From contig NC_135571.1 in assembly GCF_964340395.1 (NCBI RefSeq), positions 2,163,111 through 2,227,110 of the forward strand: a DNA stretch of 64,000 nt. The letters run 5' to 3'. The position numbers and the translations under genes are program-made. The notes under the pieces were generated by a model that was given only the letters and a program-made list of their open reading frames with translations, was not told where the DNA came from and did not search any database. Positions 30,901 through 46,600 of the stretch are shown piece by piece (position 1 is the stretch's first letter; the number at the start of each line of letters is the position of its first letter). The DNA is from Glandiceps talaboti (taxonomy: Eukaryota > Hemichordata > Enteropneusta > Spengelidae).

Positions 30901-33900
30901 ACTCCTGATATTCTCTGGACTCCTGATATCCAGAGAACATTACGTGTCCCTGTGATAATGACTCCTGATGTCCAGAGAACATTACGTGTCCCTGTGATAA
31001 TGACTCCTGATATTCTCTGGACTCCTGATATCCAGAGAACATTACGTGTCCCTGTGATAATGACTCCTGATATCCAGAGAACATTACGTGTCCCTGTGAT
31101 AATGACTCCTGATATCCAGAGAACATTACGTGTCCCTGTGATAATGACTCCTGATATCCAGAGAACATTACGTGTCCCTGTGATAATGACTCCTGATGTC
31201 CAGAGAACATTACGTGTCCCTGTGATAATGACTCCTGATATTCTCTGGACTCCTGATATCCAGAGAACATTACGTGTCCCTGTGATAATGACTCCTGATA
31301 TCCAGAGAACATTACGTGTCCCTGTGATAATGACTCCTGATATCCAGAGAACATTACGTGTCCCTGTGATAATGACTCCTGATATCCAGAGAACATTACG
31401 TGTCCCTGTGATAATGACTCCTGATGTCCAGAGAACATTACGTGTCCCTGTGATAATGACTCCTGATATTCTCTGGACTCCTGATATCCAGAGAACATTA
31501 CGTGTCCCTGTGATAATGACTCCTGACATCCAGAGAACATTACGTGTCCCTGTGATATTGACTCCTGACATCCAGGCAACATTACGTGTCCCTGTGATAC
31601 ATGTTTAAGCAGTTTCATCACCAAAACCAATCATTTTAGACTGTGTAGATCTAGCCTCTTTACTGGCAATGTCTTGGACTTACATGTAGTGTAAAGATAC
31701 AAATGTAGTCTGGATGCTACCAGTGGTATTGAACTTGAAGTATCTCTTTACCACCTAAAAATAGATCTTACATCATTTACATGTAAGGTTCTCTGCCACA
31801 AATAGCTCTAGTCATAGACCCTCCATGCTCCTGGGTGGGTGGGTGGGAGGGTGGTTGGGGGGGGGGGGGGTGTATGCATTATACTCTAGCCTAGCGGAAA
31901 GAGAAAATGCCAAATTCAAAGTCAAGTCAGTTCTTTACCAGTAGACTATTCTCGCAAGCCAGAGCATATTTTTCTGTTGGCGCAAGAAAAAATATATCTT
32001 GGGAAATGGCTTTCGCCTTGGACAGTGTTGTCTAGAGGCTTATGGGTTTAGACAGACTATTTTAGAATGAATGTTCATAAACAGAGTCGTACAATTTATT
32101 TGGTAGCATGTTTCAATAAGCCAGGGTGTCATAATCAGTGTACACAGGTGAGCCTATATGGTTTTCATTGAGGTGTAAATAGAAAGGATGCAACCAAAGT
32201 ATTGCTTTAGCTGTTGGCAAGGTTGGCTTATGTTTTTCATTAAAGGTGTGAATGGAAAAAGATATAATGAAATGCCAGAGGCAAGGCAATTACAATGTAT
32301 GCTGTTAGCAAGGCTGAATTACATCATTATAATGGCTTCGCTTGTTAGAATTGGCAAAGTGAATTAAGTATAGAAGCTCACTAAAGGCTGCCATGACAGG
32401 CTTTTAGCATTTAGTTAACAGAGCATACAATCTGTTTGCTTTGTTTGTTGCTGCATCATTAGGTGAGAACTCAATAAGACATTTTGTATATATGGACAAG
32501 GATATACTGTTAATACAGAACAAAGGGTGACATGAGAATCTTTTTAGCAAAAAATAACAGACCAAGGAGGTACCTCCAACAGACCATACTATTTCATGTA
32601 CAAAATGTAGTCTACAGCCTAAGGGGCTCTCCATTGACTTTGAAGCCAACAGCTAGATTCTAGTCTTGTTTGATGTGTCATCATCTGTTTAAAATTCTCT
32701 AAGATGTACCAATGGTGCATTTGTGTATGGTATGTACATGTACAAGTACATACACCAAATAACAGCCAGTGGGTGATAGCCATCTCTTTGCAGGACAGCT
32801 AACAAACATATTCTATAGACTTAGTAATGAAAATATCTACTCACTCGCACTGAGTGAAATAATTTCTTGGAAAGGAATCCCTATTTTTTGCTGACGTCTT
32901 GTGAGTGACCATGTACTACAAAAAATTGGCTACTGACGATGCTGAAAAGATGTCAACAAAAATTTGTGGTTCCTTTCCATGAAATTTTTGACTCTGTAAG
33001 TAGAAATTTTCATTACTAAGTATGAACCCAGAGTCCACGAACATTCATCCTCGTATATATAGACTGTTGTTTGACGATTAGAATTCTGTAAGGTGTACCG
33101 ATGGTGCATTTTTGTATACATGTACATCTGTACAAGGCGTACACCAAAGACGTATACAATGGATGACATGAAATGATCTCAAGTATGGCCTGGAATCCGG
33201 TGCGGATTGTATTTTTTACATTCGACTTTCCAATCATTGAAAAGATGAATGTAAAAAAAAAATCCAATCTGCAAGGATTCCAGGCTAATTTTTGTAGGAC
33301 AACCATACCATATATAGTCTGTTTGATGCTGTATCATCCGTTTAGAATTTAGTATAAAGATGTATATTGTGTACCAATGGTACATTTTGTATATATGTGT
33401 ACAAGGGCGTAAACCACTAAACATTTACAATGGATGACATGAGATGGTCTTTTCAGGACAGCTAACAGACCATGGACTGTCTATTTATTTATGTTGTTTG
33501 TTGTGGTATCACTCAGTATGTCTGGTATATTTCCTTCCTCTGTACATACATGTATACCTGCCTACACAGTGTCTTTTTCATCATGAACACACAGCTGTTG
33601 AAAAAAAACCCAGTTTGGACGGGGATTATAATCTAGGTGTTTAAAATACTTGTCTGGCATAGCTATAGAAATAGTTGATTCTGAACAATTAAGTTTACTG
33701 AATGGCGCCACTGATAATATTCAATGGAAGGACCAGGGATTGAAACCTTGGCCTTTGAGTGACATTTTTAGTTTTGTGTATGAAAATGTACGAACACTTC
33801 AGAGATCCTTCACCCACTATGAACACTTTAAGAAATCAACAACAATATATATAATATCGTAAAAGTATTGTTAATTTGAATATACTGGAATTGGCTGTGT

Positions 33901-36900
33901 TGAGTGGTTCAGCTCAGGTTCCCTCAACATTTCAAACTTTCTGTGTATGTATTTCATTAATCTAGATGCTACCATGGTAACGAACCGTCTCTTAAAAAAG
34001 GAGATCTCGAGATTTCAATGCCACAGACTCACCACTAGACTAGTATTTCGTTGAAAAAAACTGAGATATTTAAAAAAAAATCAAAGATCCAAGAATTATT
34101 GTGTAATTGCTGTAGGAATCTTCATACTCATAGTCTCTTGTGAAGTCAAGGAAATAAAGAATAGGTTGTTGGAGATGAGTTTTGTTTAACTTATCTGTGT
34201 TTACATATGAAATGCTACCCATATGTGTGTGTGAACTGTGGGGTAAAAATAACATGAATAACTTAGATAATGCTAATTAATTGCTTGCAAATAAGATAGA
34301 CTGGAATACATGGTGTCATATATAATAGAATAAGGAAATGGTATGCTCTGTAAAACTGGATTTGTTGAAGATGTAATGATTTCATTGTTTGATTGGGAAG
34401 TAATATATGCTTTCACATCACTATAAGATCTTAGTACAGAGTGACTGTAGATGTGTTGTTTTGTTTAGCCCTAGAGTGGTAGTTGATACATGTACATGTA
34501 GCGACAAGTGTGGCACGAATGTTCTAATTTGCTAATCCCTTACAGCATGGAGGAATAGTAGGAGATCTCCCCTTATACCCCATGTTGACAGCTACACATG
34601 TAGTCCAATCTTAGCATTGGGGTTGGTGCAGGAATTTATTATCCATTCTATTGCTACATACTATTCTGATCACTGAGCTAGCCTGTAAGTTACATGTTGT
34701 GAACATTGATCTGGCTGGTATTTGCATTATCGAGTATCTAGAGGTGTTACCATAGTACCAGTGTGGTGATAGCACTGAGTTAACATGGTGTCAACTGTCC
34801 CATTTATGCACACATCATGCCAGTGGGTGACTGTTAGTGCCAACTTGGTGTTACTGAGCTAGTGTAATAGTATAGCCTGAAATTGAATGCAAATCGTATG
34901 GTACATTATTTACAGCATAAAAGTTAAAACTGGGGTCCTTCTTTCAAAAGAATATTGACATTAGCCAGTACACAGAAGTAAGAACAAATTGTGAAACAAA
35001 TTATAGGGCATGATAAAAAATAAACACATCAAGTCTGTACAGTCAGTTTAATGTATGTGGTTACATTCCGCAGTACATAATTCCGATCGAATCACCCAAG
35101 GCAAGCTACATTGTCTAAAGGTGTAAGATTACTGTGGACTCAAGGAGGTATTTTCCTCCTTCAAAATCGAGATATCACATTACTCAGTAACACAGAAGTT
35201 CTAATATTGAATGTGCATGTAACACAAGTTATGTGGCAGGGTGGGGGATGGGTGATAAAATTAAAACACATTCCTGAGTCGCTCAGATGTGGTAATATGA
35301 AATGTATGACATTATAAAAGTTAAGGGGTGAGATGAGGTATGAATGAATAATTTACATAAAAATGTCTTGTGACGTAGAAGCTAAATATTGAATTAATTT
35401 GCAATGTGGTTTGGGGTTACAAATGGTAAATTACCTCATGACATACCTAAACATTTATCGTGCCACATTTTCTAACCACTCAAACCTTCTCATTTCAATC
35501 TTAATGCAAATTATAGGTAGGGTAGGGTAGGGGTGTAGACTGCAGGATACAAATGTACAAATGTATGTTGTGTCGTTCTGCCATTACTGACCTCCTCTCA
35601 CTAACTGATGTGTGAGGGCGCCCCGTCACAGCGTACATGTACCTTACAGACTACATTTAGGTAGGGGTGGGGATGGTTGGGGTATGCATCAGGGCAATAT
35701 ACAAGGTATCACATTTTTAACTGCTTAGTCCATGAATTACAAAGAGTAGTGTGGATGGAGATGGGGGCATACATGTAGGTAATGAATTATGACATTGTGA
35801 TATGTACTAACTCTGTTGACTTTGACTTTAATCAAATCAAACTCAAGTTATGAGGTACAAGTAGGTAGTCTAGTGCTATCTTACATCGAATCTCCAGACA
35901 TACAATTCTATTACATTTCCTTGTCACACAGAATTTACAAGTTATGGGGTTGGGGTCACGAATTGTTAAGAACTCCTACGCAACTCACAAGTACCATAGT
36001 GTGAAGCAATGAGAGCATTCCTCTATCAACCCACTTTCCTTTGATAATATACTGGATGACTTATTATAGATCCACCCAAATATTTGATGGTAGTGAAACA
36101 AACTGTGTATGGGGTGTAGTAAATTGAAGAGGATATTGAAGTGCTTGAAGTACTTCCACGTGTCCTTTTACCAACATAGCATTCCTAACATCCCTTACTT
36201 TTATAGTAGCCAGATTTGTCTGCAACATGGAAATGGCAACGTTCCGGTTTGTCTTACGACATGGAAATGTTGATATTCCGGTGTGGTTGGATAATACCAG
36301 CATATGTAGACTATTGTGGTTTCTAAAACACTGGATATATAAACCACATATCAAATATTTAAAGAATGGCATGTCAGTTTTGTTAACTTGTTCTTGTGAA
36401 GCATTGTTGTAAACCTGTTGATGTTGGTGTGGTTCAAATTTCATTGGCTTTTGAATTCTCTTTCTGTGATATGACCAGCTTTTATTTCATTGTCTGGTAC
36501 ACAGGAAGCTTTGAAAGGTCTACATGTTTAAATGCTGGATAGATTGTGTCATTCAGCGCTAGATACAATTGTACAATGTAGAATTGATATGTCATTTCTT
36601 ACACCATGGACTCTAAGGAACAATTGCACAATATGTCACACAAGCTCAATAACTTATAAAAGTGAACTCGTTCGTTTAGGGGGAGGGGGTCTGACAGCAG
36701 TGCAGTTATTGAACTTAATTTGCGCACTTCTAACCAAATTTTGAAAACTTTCACGCCTTCAATGATTACAGATTCTGTATTTACTACAGAGATGTTGATT
36801 ACGATTTACTTCTAAGTTCTATTGTAGGATATAATATACAGTGCACTGCTGGGTGTCTGGTTGTATTTTGATGTGGTAACCATCATCACAGTAAGTCTTC

Positions 36901-37720
36901 TCTTGTGAGTGCTGGCTGTGATAGGAAAGCATGGACATGTCCTTTCTTACACCACAGACTTTGTTTCATTCATTGCAATTAACATTTAGGTGTGAAAAAG
37001 TTCTGGCAGAGTTATAGACAAAGTTGATCTAGAATAAAAAATAATTTTATTTAATCCTAAGGTATGGCTCCACTCTAAGCCAAGGAAGTGATTAAAACAA
37101 TGGGGTAACTTGTTTCCAGTAAGATTTTAGAGTAGTTTATGAATATTAATATAACTTAAGCAAAGTAAATAACCAATGAGATTCAAGGAGTGGTTTATGA
37201 ATATTCATATTATCAAAGTAAATAACCAATAAGATTGTAAAGTAGCTGATGAATATTCATGGCAGCAAAGTAAATAACCAATAAGATTCAAGGAGTAGTG
37301 TATGAATATTAATGTCATAAGTGTCTCCTCCACTGTCTATAGTTGTATAGGGTACATGCTAGCCTGAAAGATCCAGGCATTGCTTCCGTCAATGTAATCT
37401 GCACTCTAGTAGAGTAGTGAGTGGTTACAAAGGTGGTGCAGCTGAGTGTACACTTGGCCAAAAAGAAATTATATACTTTCCACATGTCAGTGTACCAACA
37501 TACCATGTTCACTGAAGATCACTATAGTTCATACTTGGTATGGCCTGGAACTGTGCCCATTCTAAGAGACTTCAAGTCTTTCAATGTTCAACAGAACTCT
37601 GGATTCTGTAACTTCTTGGTACTTAGGATCTCACTTGAAAATTAGAACAAATTTATTGAGCAAGTCTAGTTGACTCCTAGAAATATCACCCACGATTGGT
37701 AAACCAATATTTTTTTCTTG

Positions 37721-37765
<45 letters not shown>

Positions 37766-40550
37766 CCAACCAACCAACCAACCAACCAACCAACCAATCA
37801 ATCAATCAATCAATCAAACAAACAGTCAATCACTCACTCACTCACTCACTCACTCACTCACTCACTCACTTGCACACTTACTCACTTGCACACTCAATCA
37901 GCCAATCAATCAGCCAATCAATCTCAATTTACAAAGTGCCAGTTTCTAATACAATGTAAAGTTCAGAGTTACCGACATAAATATAAATTATCTACAGACA
38001 TGATTTCAGTTATAATCTTATGAGTACAGAGTTCCCAATAAGTTCATATACAGAAATCTGACATTCCATTATACATATGTATAGGAAATGGGTATCACCC
38101 AGGGCTGTATGTGTGGGCCCAATAACAAAGAGAACATTTTTTTGGTGTGCGACAAAATGATACAGAATGGATTTTCTTGTGAGTCACTCCAGCATAAGAT
38201 TTGTTGTTCAGCAAAATGATAAAGAATTGGTTTTCTTGTGAGTCACCCCATCGTAAGGGGATAAGGGAATGCTAGATTTTATTACAGTGTTTGTCACTAG
38301 AATAAATGTCTGTGTGTCACTTACATGCCATATTGGTTTTAAATGGCGTTAGGCCTGACAAAAAAAATCGTGTGGTTCTGATTATGCTCAATTTTAGAAT
38401 AGGTAGAGTAGGTAGATTTTTTATTTTTTTTACATACATCATTACATGTATCTGAATGTCTCGTTGTTGTCCGTTGTTTTCCACATGGTCTCTGTGTTAT
38501 TGGTTTCTTGTCATCAGATGTACAGCCATTACAGATTGGAAGAACAGTTTTATATTGTCTTTTCAAGTTGATGTCAGCTTCCGCATTCACTATTTCTTGC
38601 AAAACTTCACAATTTTTGTGATTTTATTATTTTTTCTCTAATACATGTACGTACAAAAAAGGTTAGGGTCTGGGTGGGGTCGGGTAACCGGAAGCAAACA
38701 ATTGTTGTAGGCCTTATTATGATTCTTATACTAGTACTGATCAAAGATTATACCCTTTAGCTGTCAAAATGTTGAGTATTTGACATGTAAGTAAGGGTTT
38801 AGCAATCCTCTACTGACGTTGATATTGAAAAGTTTTAAAGTTTGTGCAGGCAACACTAAAACCTGTTTTGTGTAGGGTCTATGGTGCAACAGGTAATAAC
38901 CAACTCCTTGCTGCTGCATTATCAGTAATAGATAGTGTAAGACAAAGAGGGATTTAGAAGGTGTGAATTGGGTACATACCACAATCATGTACATGGAGTA
39001 TATCATTTATCTGCCCTTGAAAGTTTTGGAAAATCATGTCAATTATTCTTAAAAACTTCTGGAAATGGTCTGATCTGAGATGTGGAAAATTCTGAATGCC
39101 TGACATCAATTTTATGTTTCCACTGTCAATGCTGCACAATCTCCTCAGTGAGTACAGTACTACAAAATGTTCCTGGAAAAATAACTATTAACATAAGAGA
39201 TGTAAACACCTGAAAATTACAATAACTTTGAAATGTATGAAAATCGTTTCTAATCAATTGCTTTTTCTGTGATATATATATCTTTATTCAAATGACATAC
39301 AAATAATTTCAGAGGTCGTGTCCTTAAAAGTCACAGAGAAAACAAAATTGCATTCTTGATATGGATTTATAGCTGTACCATTAGAATACTTTGAATTGCC
39401 TGTTGCTAAATTGTTGGCATAGCTAGACCCATTCCGGTGGTCCGGTGATGCGTACATTTTGTTAGATCATGTATCAATCATCAATCACTAACATTTCCGG
39501 TTAAAGTGATGATAATCATGTCCTGAGTCGCCCCCTCAGAAGGAGGTCAATTTTTTTTAATACACATATAAATACTACTGTGGCCTTGTGTCTGAAGGTT
39601 GTCTTGAATAGCCCCCTCAGAAGATCAGTTCTTTTATTACACGTATAGATAGATAGTACTGTGGCCTTGTAAGTTATAACTTGTAAGCTAGTTTTGTCCT
39701 GAATAGTCCTCTAAGAAGGAGGTCAGTATTTTATTATACATGTATAAATGCTATTGTGGCTTTAAACTTATAAGTTTTAGCTTCTCAGGTTTGTCCTGAA
39801 TCACCCCCTCAGAAGGAGATCAGTTCTTTTATTGTACTTATAGATACTACTATGGCCTTGTAAGTTCTCACTTGTAAGCTACACAAATGTAGCATTGTCC
39901 TCAATCGCCCCCTTACAAGGAGATCAGTACTTTTGTTACACACATAAATGCAGCCTACTGTGGCCTAAGCTTGTAAGTTCTAACTGTAAGCGTTATCCTG
40001 AATCGCCCCCTCAGAAGGAGTTCAGTTTTTTATTACACATGTATAAACTTACAGTGTCCTTGTAAGTTTAAACTTCTAAGCTGTGTGTATGATTGTATTT
40101 CTGAAGGCCGTTTTATGGTTAATGAGTCAGTCTACATTGTGCATTGTGTTGTGGAGACATTGGATGACCTGAGTTACTGAAAAGGACATTATTGAGTATT
40201 TTTGACAAGTCTAGGTAACATCGGGATAACTATTGCTGAACTTGAAAAAGTTATTCAGGACAGACATCAATGGAGAAATACTGTATTGTGAACAACTTGT
40301 ATGGGATGGGACTACAAATAATACAATGTAGATACATGTACATGATGTACTGTATGGATAGATGGATAGATGTACAGTACTAGAAAGATGAATGGATGGA
40401 ATTATGGGCGGAAGGATGGATGGATGGATGGGTGGGTGGATGGATGGATATATAGATCGATAGATAGATAGATTTATAGATACATGTAGATAGATATATA
40501 GATTTATAGATAGATAGATAGATAGATGTAGGTAGGTACATGTAGGTAGG

Positions 40551-40622
<72 letters not shown>

Positions 40623-43600
40623 CTTGGGCAGATGTTAAAGTTTACAAAGTTACCATTCCTACTACTAGTACAGTTTTAGCTACATGTAGGTCATTGATAT
40701 ATAATGTAGATTGTACTCGCTAACTAGTGATTGCAATCTCTACCAGTATTTGTATCGAGTGTACCTGATGTAAAGTTTACAAGTGACCACTCCTTCTACT
40801 TCAGTTTTAGCCAATTCACTACCTGCCAGTGCTTGATGGGAGTGTACCTGCCAGTCAATGAGTGTACCTAATATAAAGTTCTTAAATTTAGTCAACACTC
40901 TTAATATTCCACTTTTATCCAGGTCATATTGTACACATGTACCTTCCCCAATGTTTATATTGATTTGTACCTGCCAGTACCTGCATTGAGTACACCTCAT
41001 GTTTCCTGCCAAGCCTGAAAGGAAATTATTTGCATACAGTGATACACTCCCCACTTATACAAATTGCAATAAAATTGCTAAATTGGGCCATGTCATCGAA
41101 TTCATTGGGCCGTATCACCATGATGTATTGGGTTTGGCATGCCATCAGGAAGTTGTGTGATGTTTCACCTTTGTAATTATTATTATTACCTGTGTCAAGT
41201 GGTGTCTTGACAATATCCCAATTTTATGACTTAGTGATGTGTAATAGAGAAGGGTGGGTTACTGTTAGTTTGTTTTAGGAGTGGTCCAGGTAAATGAAGT
41301 GAATACATATGTGTATCCTTGGTAAGCACATGTTATTATAAAATGTAGGTTACATGCCATGTAGATTTCTATCTACCATAATTGTGGTTGGGGAACTATG
41401 GTAAAAATGGAGGGTGGGAGGTGGGGGTAAAAGGGAATGGGGGATCCGATAAGCTTGCATAAGTTTTCATATATGCCATGATTTGAAGAAGAACCGACGT
41501 GGGAGTATTTAAGTGATGCACATGCTGACCAGAAAACAATTCTTTTTTTTTTGCCTGATAACATGTCATATACATGTAGGAACTACATTAATCTACATGT
41601 ACATGTACCAGTACTTACATGTAGTACGGTTACTATACATAATATTTTACATATATGATATATACACATCTACATGTATAGTCCAAGTAAACAGAAATAT
41701 AGAAATTTAATAGTTGTTATCTGTATCTAAGTGAAGATTCATAGGAAGTCATACATGGTAATAAAGATATTTTGACTGTAATTTTATTCCAACAGGAAAA
41801 GGGCCACCAGCAAAGAAAGCAAAAAATAAATTAATGTTGAAATACAAAGTACTACAGTCCACATTGTAGATAAAGATTTAGTTACCAAGTCAGTACATTT
41901 TCAGTGTGTACGTACTTTTTATGTGATTCATTAAGATATTTTTAGTGTCGTGTTTGTGTTAAAGTTTCCGTGCACAGTTAAAAAACATGAGAAATGAAGT
42001 TAAGATATATTTAAGAATAAAACATTCCAGAGATTTATAGTTACATGTACACTGTACAGATCATTCTGAATGTTTAGTTTCTACGTACTTTTCGCATGAA
42101 TCACTTATACTTTTGTGTCATTGTTCAGTGTCCAAGTTTTATGATACAGTTAAAAATATTGAGAAATGAATTTTGTGATAGTTCGTAACTCAGTTGGTAA
42201 ATAATTTGCCTCGTGTATTTTGGCTAAATCACTCAGTTTATTTCAGCTGCTATTGTACATGACATGTATATAATTCAATGATGAACCTTAGTGGGCCTTT
42301 TTATTTTTAAATGTACCTAAGCGGGCTTCTTATGAGAAAAATGTACCTAAGTGGGCTTTTTATTTTTTTAATGTACCTAAGTGAGCTTTTAATTTAAAAA
42401 AAAAAATGTATCTAAGTGGGCTTTTAATTTTAAAAAGTACCTACATTTTTGTCAGTGGTTTTTTTTATATTGTATAGAGGTGTTGGTGATTTAGCTGAAA
42501 TATTCTGGATAAATTATTTATGAGTTTATAGGACAGATTAAAGATATTATGTACTTTATTCCCATGTGTCTGAATAGACAGTCATTGGTAGAAGAGGGAG
42601 TACTGAGGTATACATAGAACAGCTTTTGATAAGGGAGTGCTGAGGTGTTAGTAGAACAGCTGTTGATGCCTCTATAGGTTTTCCATGGGGACATAAAACA
42701 TGAAAAGAGAGAATTGAAAGCAAAGGCATGTATAAAAGGGATAATTTGGATGAGACCAAGTGATGCACCAGATGGATTTGAGATGTAAAGATATAAAATA
42801 TATTATGTACATGTACTGACGTGATGTGGGATGTAGTGTTGTTTTGTCCGTGCAATAGATATGTACCTGAAATAGAATTACTGCCTATGTACATCATAAA
42901 AATACCAACTTTTAAATTTCTTGTTCAATACCATAACTTCTACTCCACGCTCTTCTCATGCATTACTATAGGCATGCATGAAAATAAGTTGAGCTTCTTG
43001 TTCTATTTCGATCTCTTAGTATGATGTAAAATGCTATTGCAAGTACTGAGAATAAGTCAACCTTCTTGTGCTAATTTGACCCTCTAGTATGAGTTAAAAT
43101 GCTATTGCAGGTACTGAGAATAAGTCAACCTTCTTGTGCTAATTTGATCCTCTAGCATGAGATAAAATGCTATTGCAGGTACTGAGAATAAGTCAACCTT
43201 CTTGTTCTATTTTGACCCTCTAGTATGAGTTAAAATGCTATTACAGGTAGTGAGAATTCAAAGTGTTCAGACTTCAGCTGTAAATTGTTGAGTTTACATT
43301 ATATTTGTGAGTTCCAGAGAATTGGCTTGTATAATTTGCATGTATTATAATTTGTTGTAGGGATGTTTTATCCTCTCATTTAGTGTTGGCTATTATACAT
43401 GTAGTAAGTGATCGAGTTGCAGAGAGATACTGTACTGTGTTTTGGTGTTGTATTGTCAATGTAATTCAAAGTCTTCACTGAATTTCAGAGAATGATACAT
43501 TACATTGCAGAGTTATAAGATAAAATATGTAACACATAGTGTACTGGCCTTGTAGTTGTTATGGAATATTGAATAGAAAACACAGGTCAACAAAAGTGCA

Positions 43601-46600
43601 TCTTAACCTTTTCAGCGAGATATGAACTTGAGGTAATTAAATCTGTGCTGTAGGGTTGTTTTGGGAATTGATATGCAATTCAGAAGTAATTGTACATGCA
43701 TGTCACTGGCAGGCCTGAGGTAGTGTAATTCATATTATGACACTTTACGATAGACTGTCGACAGTCACTCGCGCCTTTTTTTCCTACGTTTTATCTAAAC
43801 TCCGATCTGGCGCAACACTAGTATAATCGATATCTTCGGCCCTCGATATCAGTTTGCGATTAGACTAGTGTTGCGCCGGATCGGAGTTTAGATAAAACGT
43901 AGGAAAAAAAGGCGCGAGCGACTGTCGACAGTCTAACTTTACGATTACTATGATCATCATTATTCCAGCACAAAAGTCTGTGCTACCCCTGACTGCATTC
44001 ATATAAACGTGATGACGTCATGTCCCCTTGTGATTTTAGTTTCACTTTCAGACTGAAGAGATGAAATTCTTTGAATGAGTAATTGTCTAAAGGAACTAAC
44101 CAATTACAACTGCCTATCAATTTGTGATGGATTTTACTGACATAACTCTTTTACCCTTTGTCCAGCAGGGGTAGCACAGATTTTTTTTGCTAGGAAAACG
44201 ACTTTCCCTACCCATCAGGGAAGATGATTGTAGTAATCATAAAGTGTTGTATAGGAACTAGACTAGGCCAGAAGGATGTATGCAGCTAAGTTCATAACAG
44301 ATGCTAGTCATGTAGTTTGTTTTGTACTTTTTGTAGTAACAAGTTCATGGCCACAATGGAAAGTAATCCTAACCACATCCCTAATAGTATTGCTGTGTAG
44401 ATTAATGTCAGTGGTGAACAGATATAAACAGTCTTCCTGAAAGATCTAATCTGTATTCCACCACTTCCTTCTAATTATTTTTGTTTTTATACTTGTAACT
44501 GATATTGATACTTTACCTAGAAAAGAAAATTAGTTAAAGATGTTGTATTAACATACCAAAAAATAAAGAAAATGTGGATAATGAGAGGAAATTAAGATGG
44601 GTTTGATAGGAGAAGCCCCAGTGTAGATGCTTCACATGGTATCAAAAAGAGAGATCTTGAGATTCAGTGCCATGACTAACAGTAACACTAGACTAGAGAA
44701 GCCATAGATAACAATTTATATGCACACTCAAGTAGTGCATAGTGTGTAGATGTACAGTACATGCTATGCAGGATATTGTATGAATTTGAACGTCATGTTA
44801 TACTTAAAGTAAGTGACAGCTACAGTAGTGCTGAGTGAGATCAGTTACTGTCAAGTTGATACAGTTCTAATTAAATGTCAAGTAATTAAAATGACCTCTG
44901 ACCTTTGACATGTTATCTATGGAATCAGATTACTTGGTCATTGACTTTGTACTTCTTTATCATAATACTTCTGCAGTGTTTTGCTTAGATGACCTTTGAT
45001 AGCCTGTTTATTGGTTTGATGATTGATTCTGCAATGTTCAACTAGTCTCAACTGGTTGTCATTCTATTGTCAGCCAGTTTTCAGCGCTGATATGTTACTG
45101 TCAAACCTCTTACAACTACATTTGTATACAGTGTATATATACCTGTAAAAGTCCTTATATCAACAACTACCCTTTTCAGATTTACATAATTACATGTATG
45201 TGTAAATTACATGTTAATTACACATTGCATTGTGTTTTTAAGTGATGACTCTTGTATTCAGCTAGTCTAGTGCTGTCTTTCATTGGATCTTAAAATCTCG
45301 CTTTTCGATACCACATTGGCATTCAGACTAGGTTAAAGTTCAACATAGTAGTGCATGTTCATTTACATAATGCAGTGTTCATTTACATAATGACTTCATT
45401 TAAATAAACTCCCCACTGGGACAAGTCAGATTTAATATTGGTACAGATATTTTCCAACCATACATGTAATAAGGACTTGAAATGGGAATCAGGACAAGCT
45501 GAAGATGCACATTTTTTTAAAGACCTACAGTGTATTTGAGTATAAACATGTATGTCAGTGCTGAAAACAGGCTATTCTATACATGTGGGAGAAATCTTAG
45601 GATGATACAGTGATAAAACTATGTTTGTGCAATCATTTATTTAATTGTTGGTGAGCGAATTATTTCAGTCTGTGTTTTTGTGCAGACAATAAAGTGTTTG
45701 ACTTGAATTGAACTGTATCTTACTTAACTCTAGGGAATTTATTCTGACTGCATACATTTAAGTGCATGTATGTGTCATACAAAATACATGCATATATAGA
45801 AATCATACCAACAGCTGCCTTCCACTAAAATGTAGGTTTAACTTTACTTGGAACTGTGGTAGAAGTACCAGTAATACAGCATACATGATCATGTGTACAT
45901 TGAGATAGGTTTATGTCATCGCATTGATCAATTAAAAAACAACCAATAGCTGATTTTTCCAGTTACAGAAAAATGTACAAGGTTGTCAGTATTTCACAGA
46001 ATCCTAGATGCAAATGTACATAATAATAATGTAATGTTGGTTTCTTATATAGCGCTTTCCCACTCCGTGCTCAAAGCGCTTTACAATTATTACCCCTGGC
46101 TCGGATCAGAATGGCACAACGGCCCTTTAGTCTTCCTCAACTCCCCGGGGAGCATACAATCCATTGCAGCCATTTAAGCGCATAGGATTAAAGCCTTCAC
46201 ATTGCAACCTACATCCTACCAGGTCCCCAGTTATACAGCTGGGTTGACTGAGGCACAGTCGTGGTTCAAATCTTGCCCAAGGACTTTAGCCACTCAGAAA
46301 CAAACAGCAGGCAGCGACGGGGCTCGAACCTGCAACCTGTAGATTCCAAGCCGGTCACGCTAGCCATTCACCCATCATGACTCACATGTGTTGTAGGTTT
46401 GGCATTAGAACTTGGTACATGTTCCTGGTCCAGGAACACATGATGTACACTGATACATGTATTGGTTGATTCACATGGTGGTACAATGTACAATCTATTA
46501 ATCAATGTCATGATTTTCCAGTAACAAGGCTGTTGACATTTCACAGAATCATAGATGCAAATGTATTACAGGTTTGGCCTGATTAACTTGGTACATGTAG

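Noticed and set aside
30642-31630. Open frames of 309-325 codons on both strands
   Set aside because: They are produced by a 42/60-bp minisatellite whose unit lengths are multiples of three; no independent coding evidence.
36064-36444. 126-codon minus-strand open frame in NELL intron 1
   Set aside because: No recognisable family or splice context, and overlapped by an equally open frame on the other strand; length is within chance for this much AT-rich DNA.
46320-46366. A tRNA gene on the minus strand
   Set aside because: The B box is good, but the body continues into SINE sequence with no matching acceptor stem; it is a SINE head.
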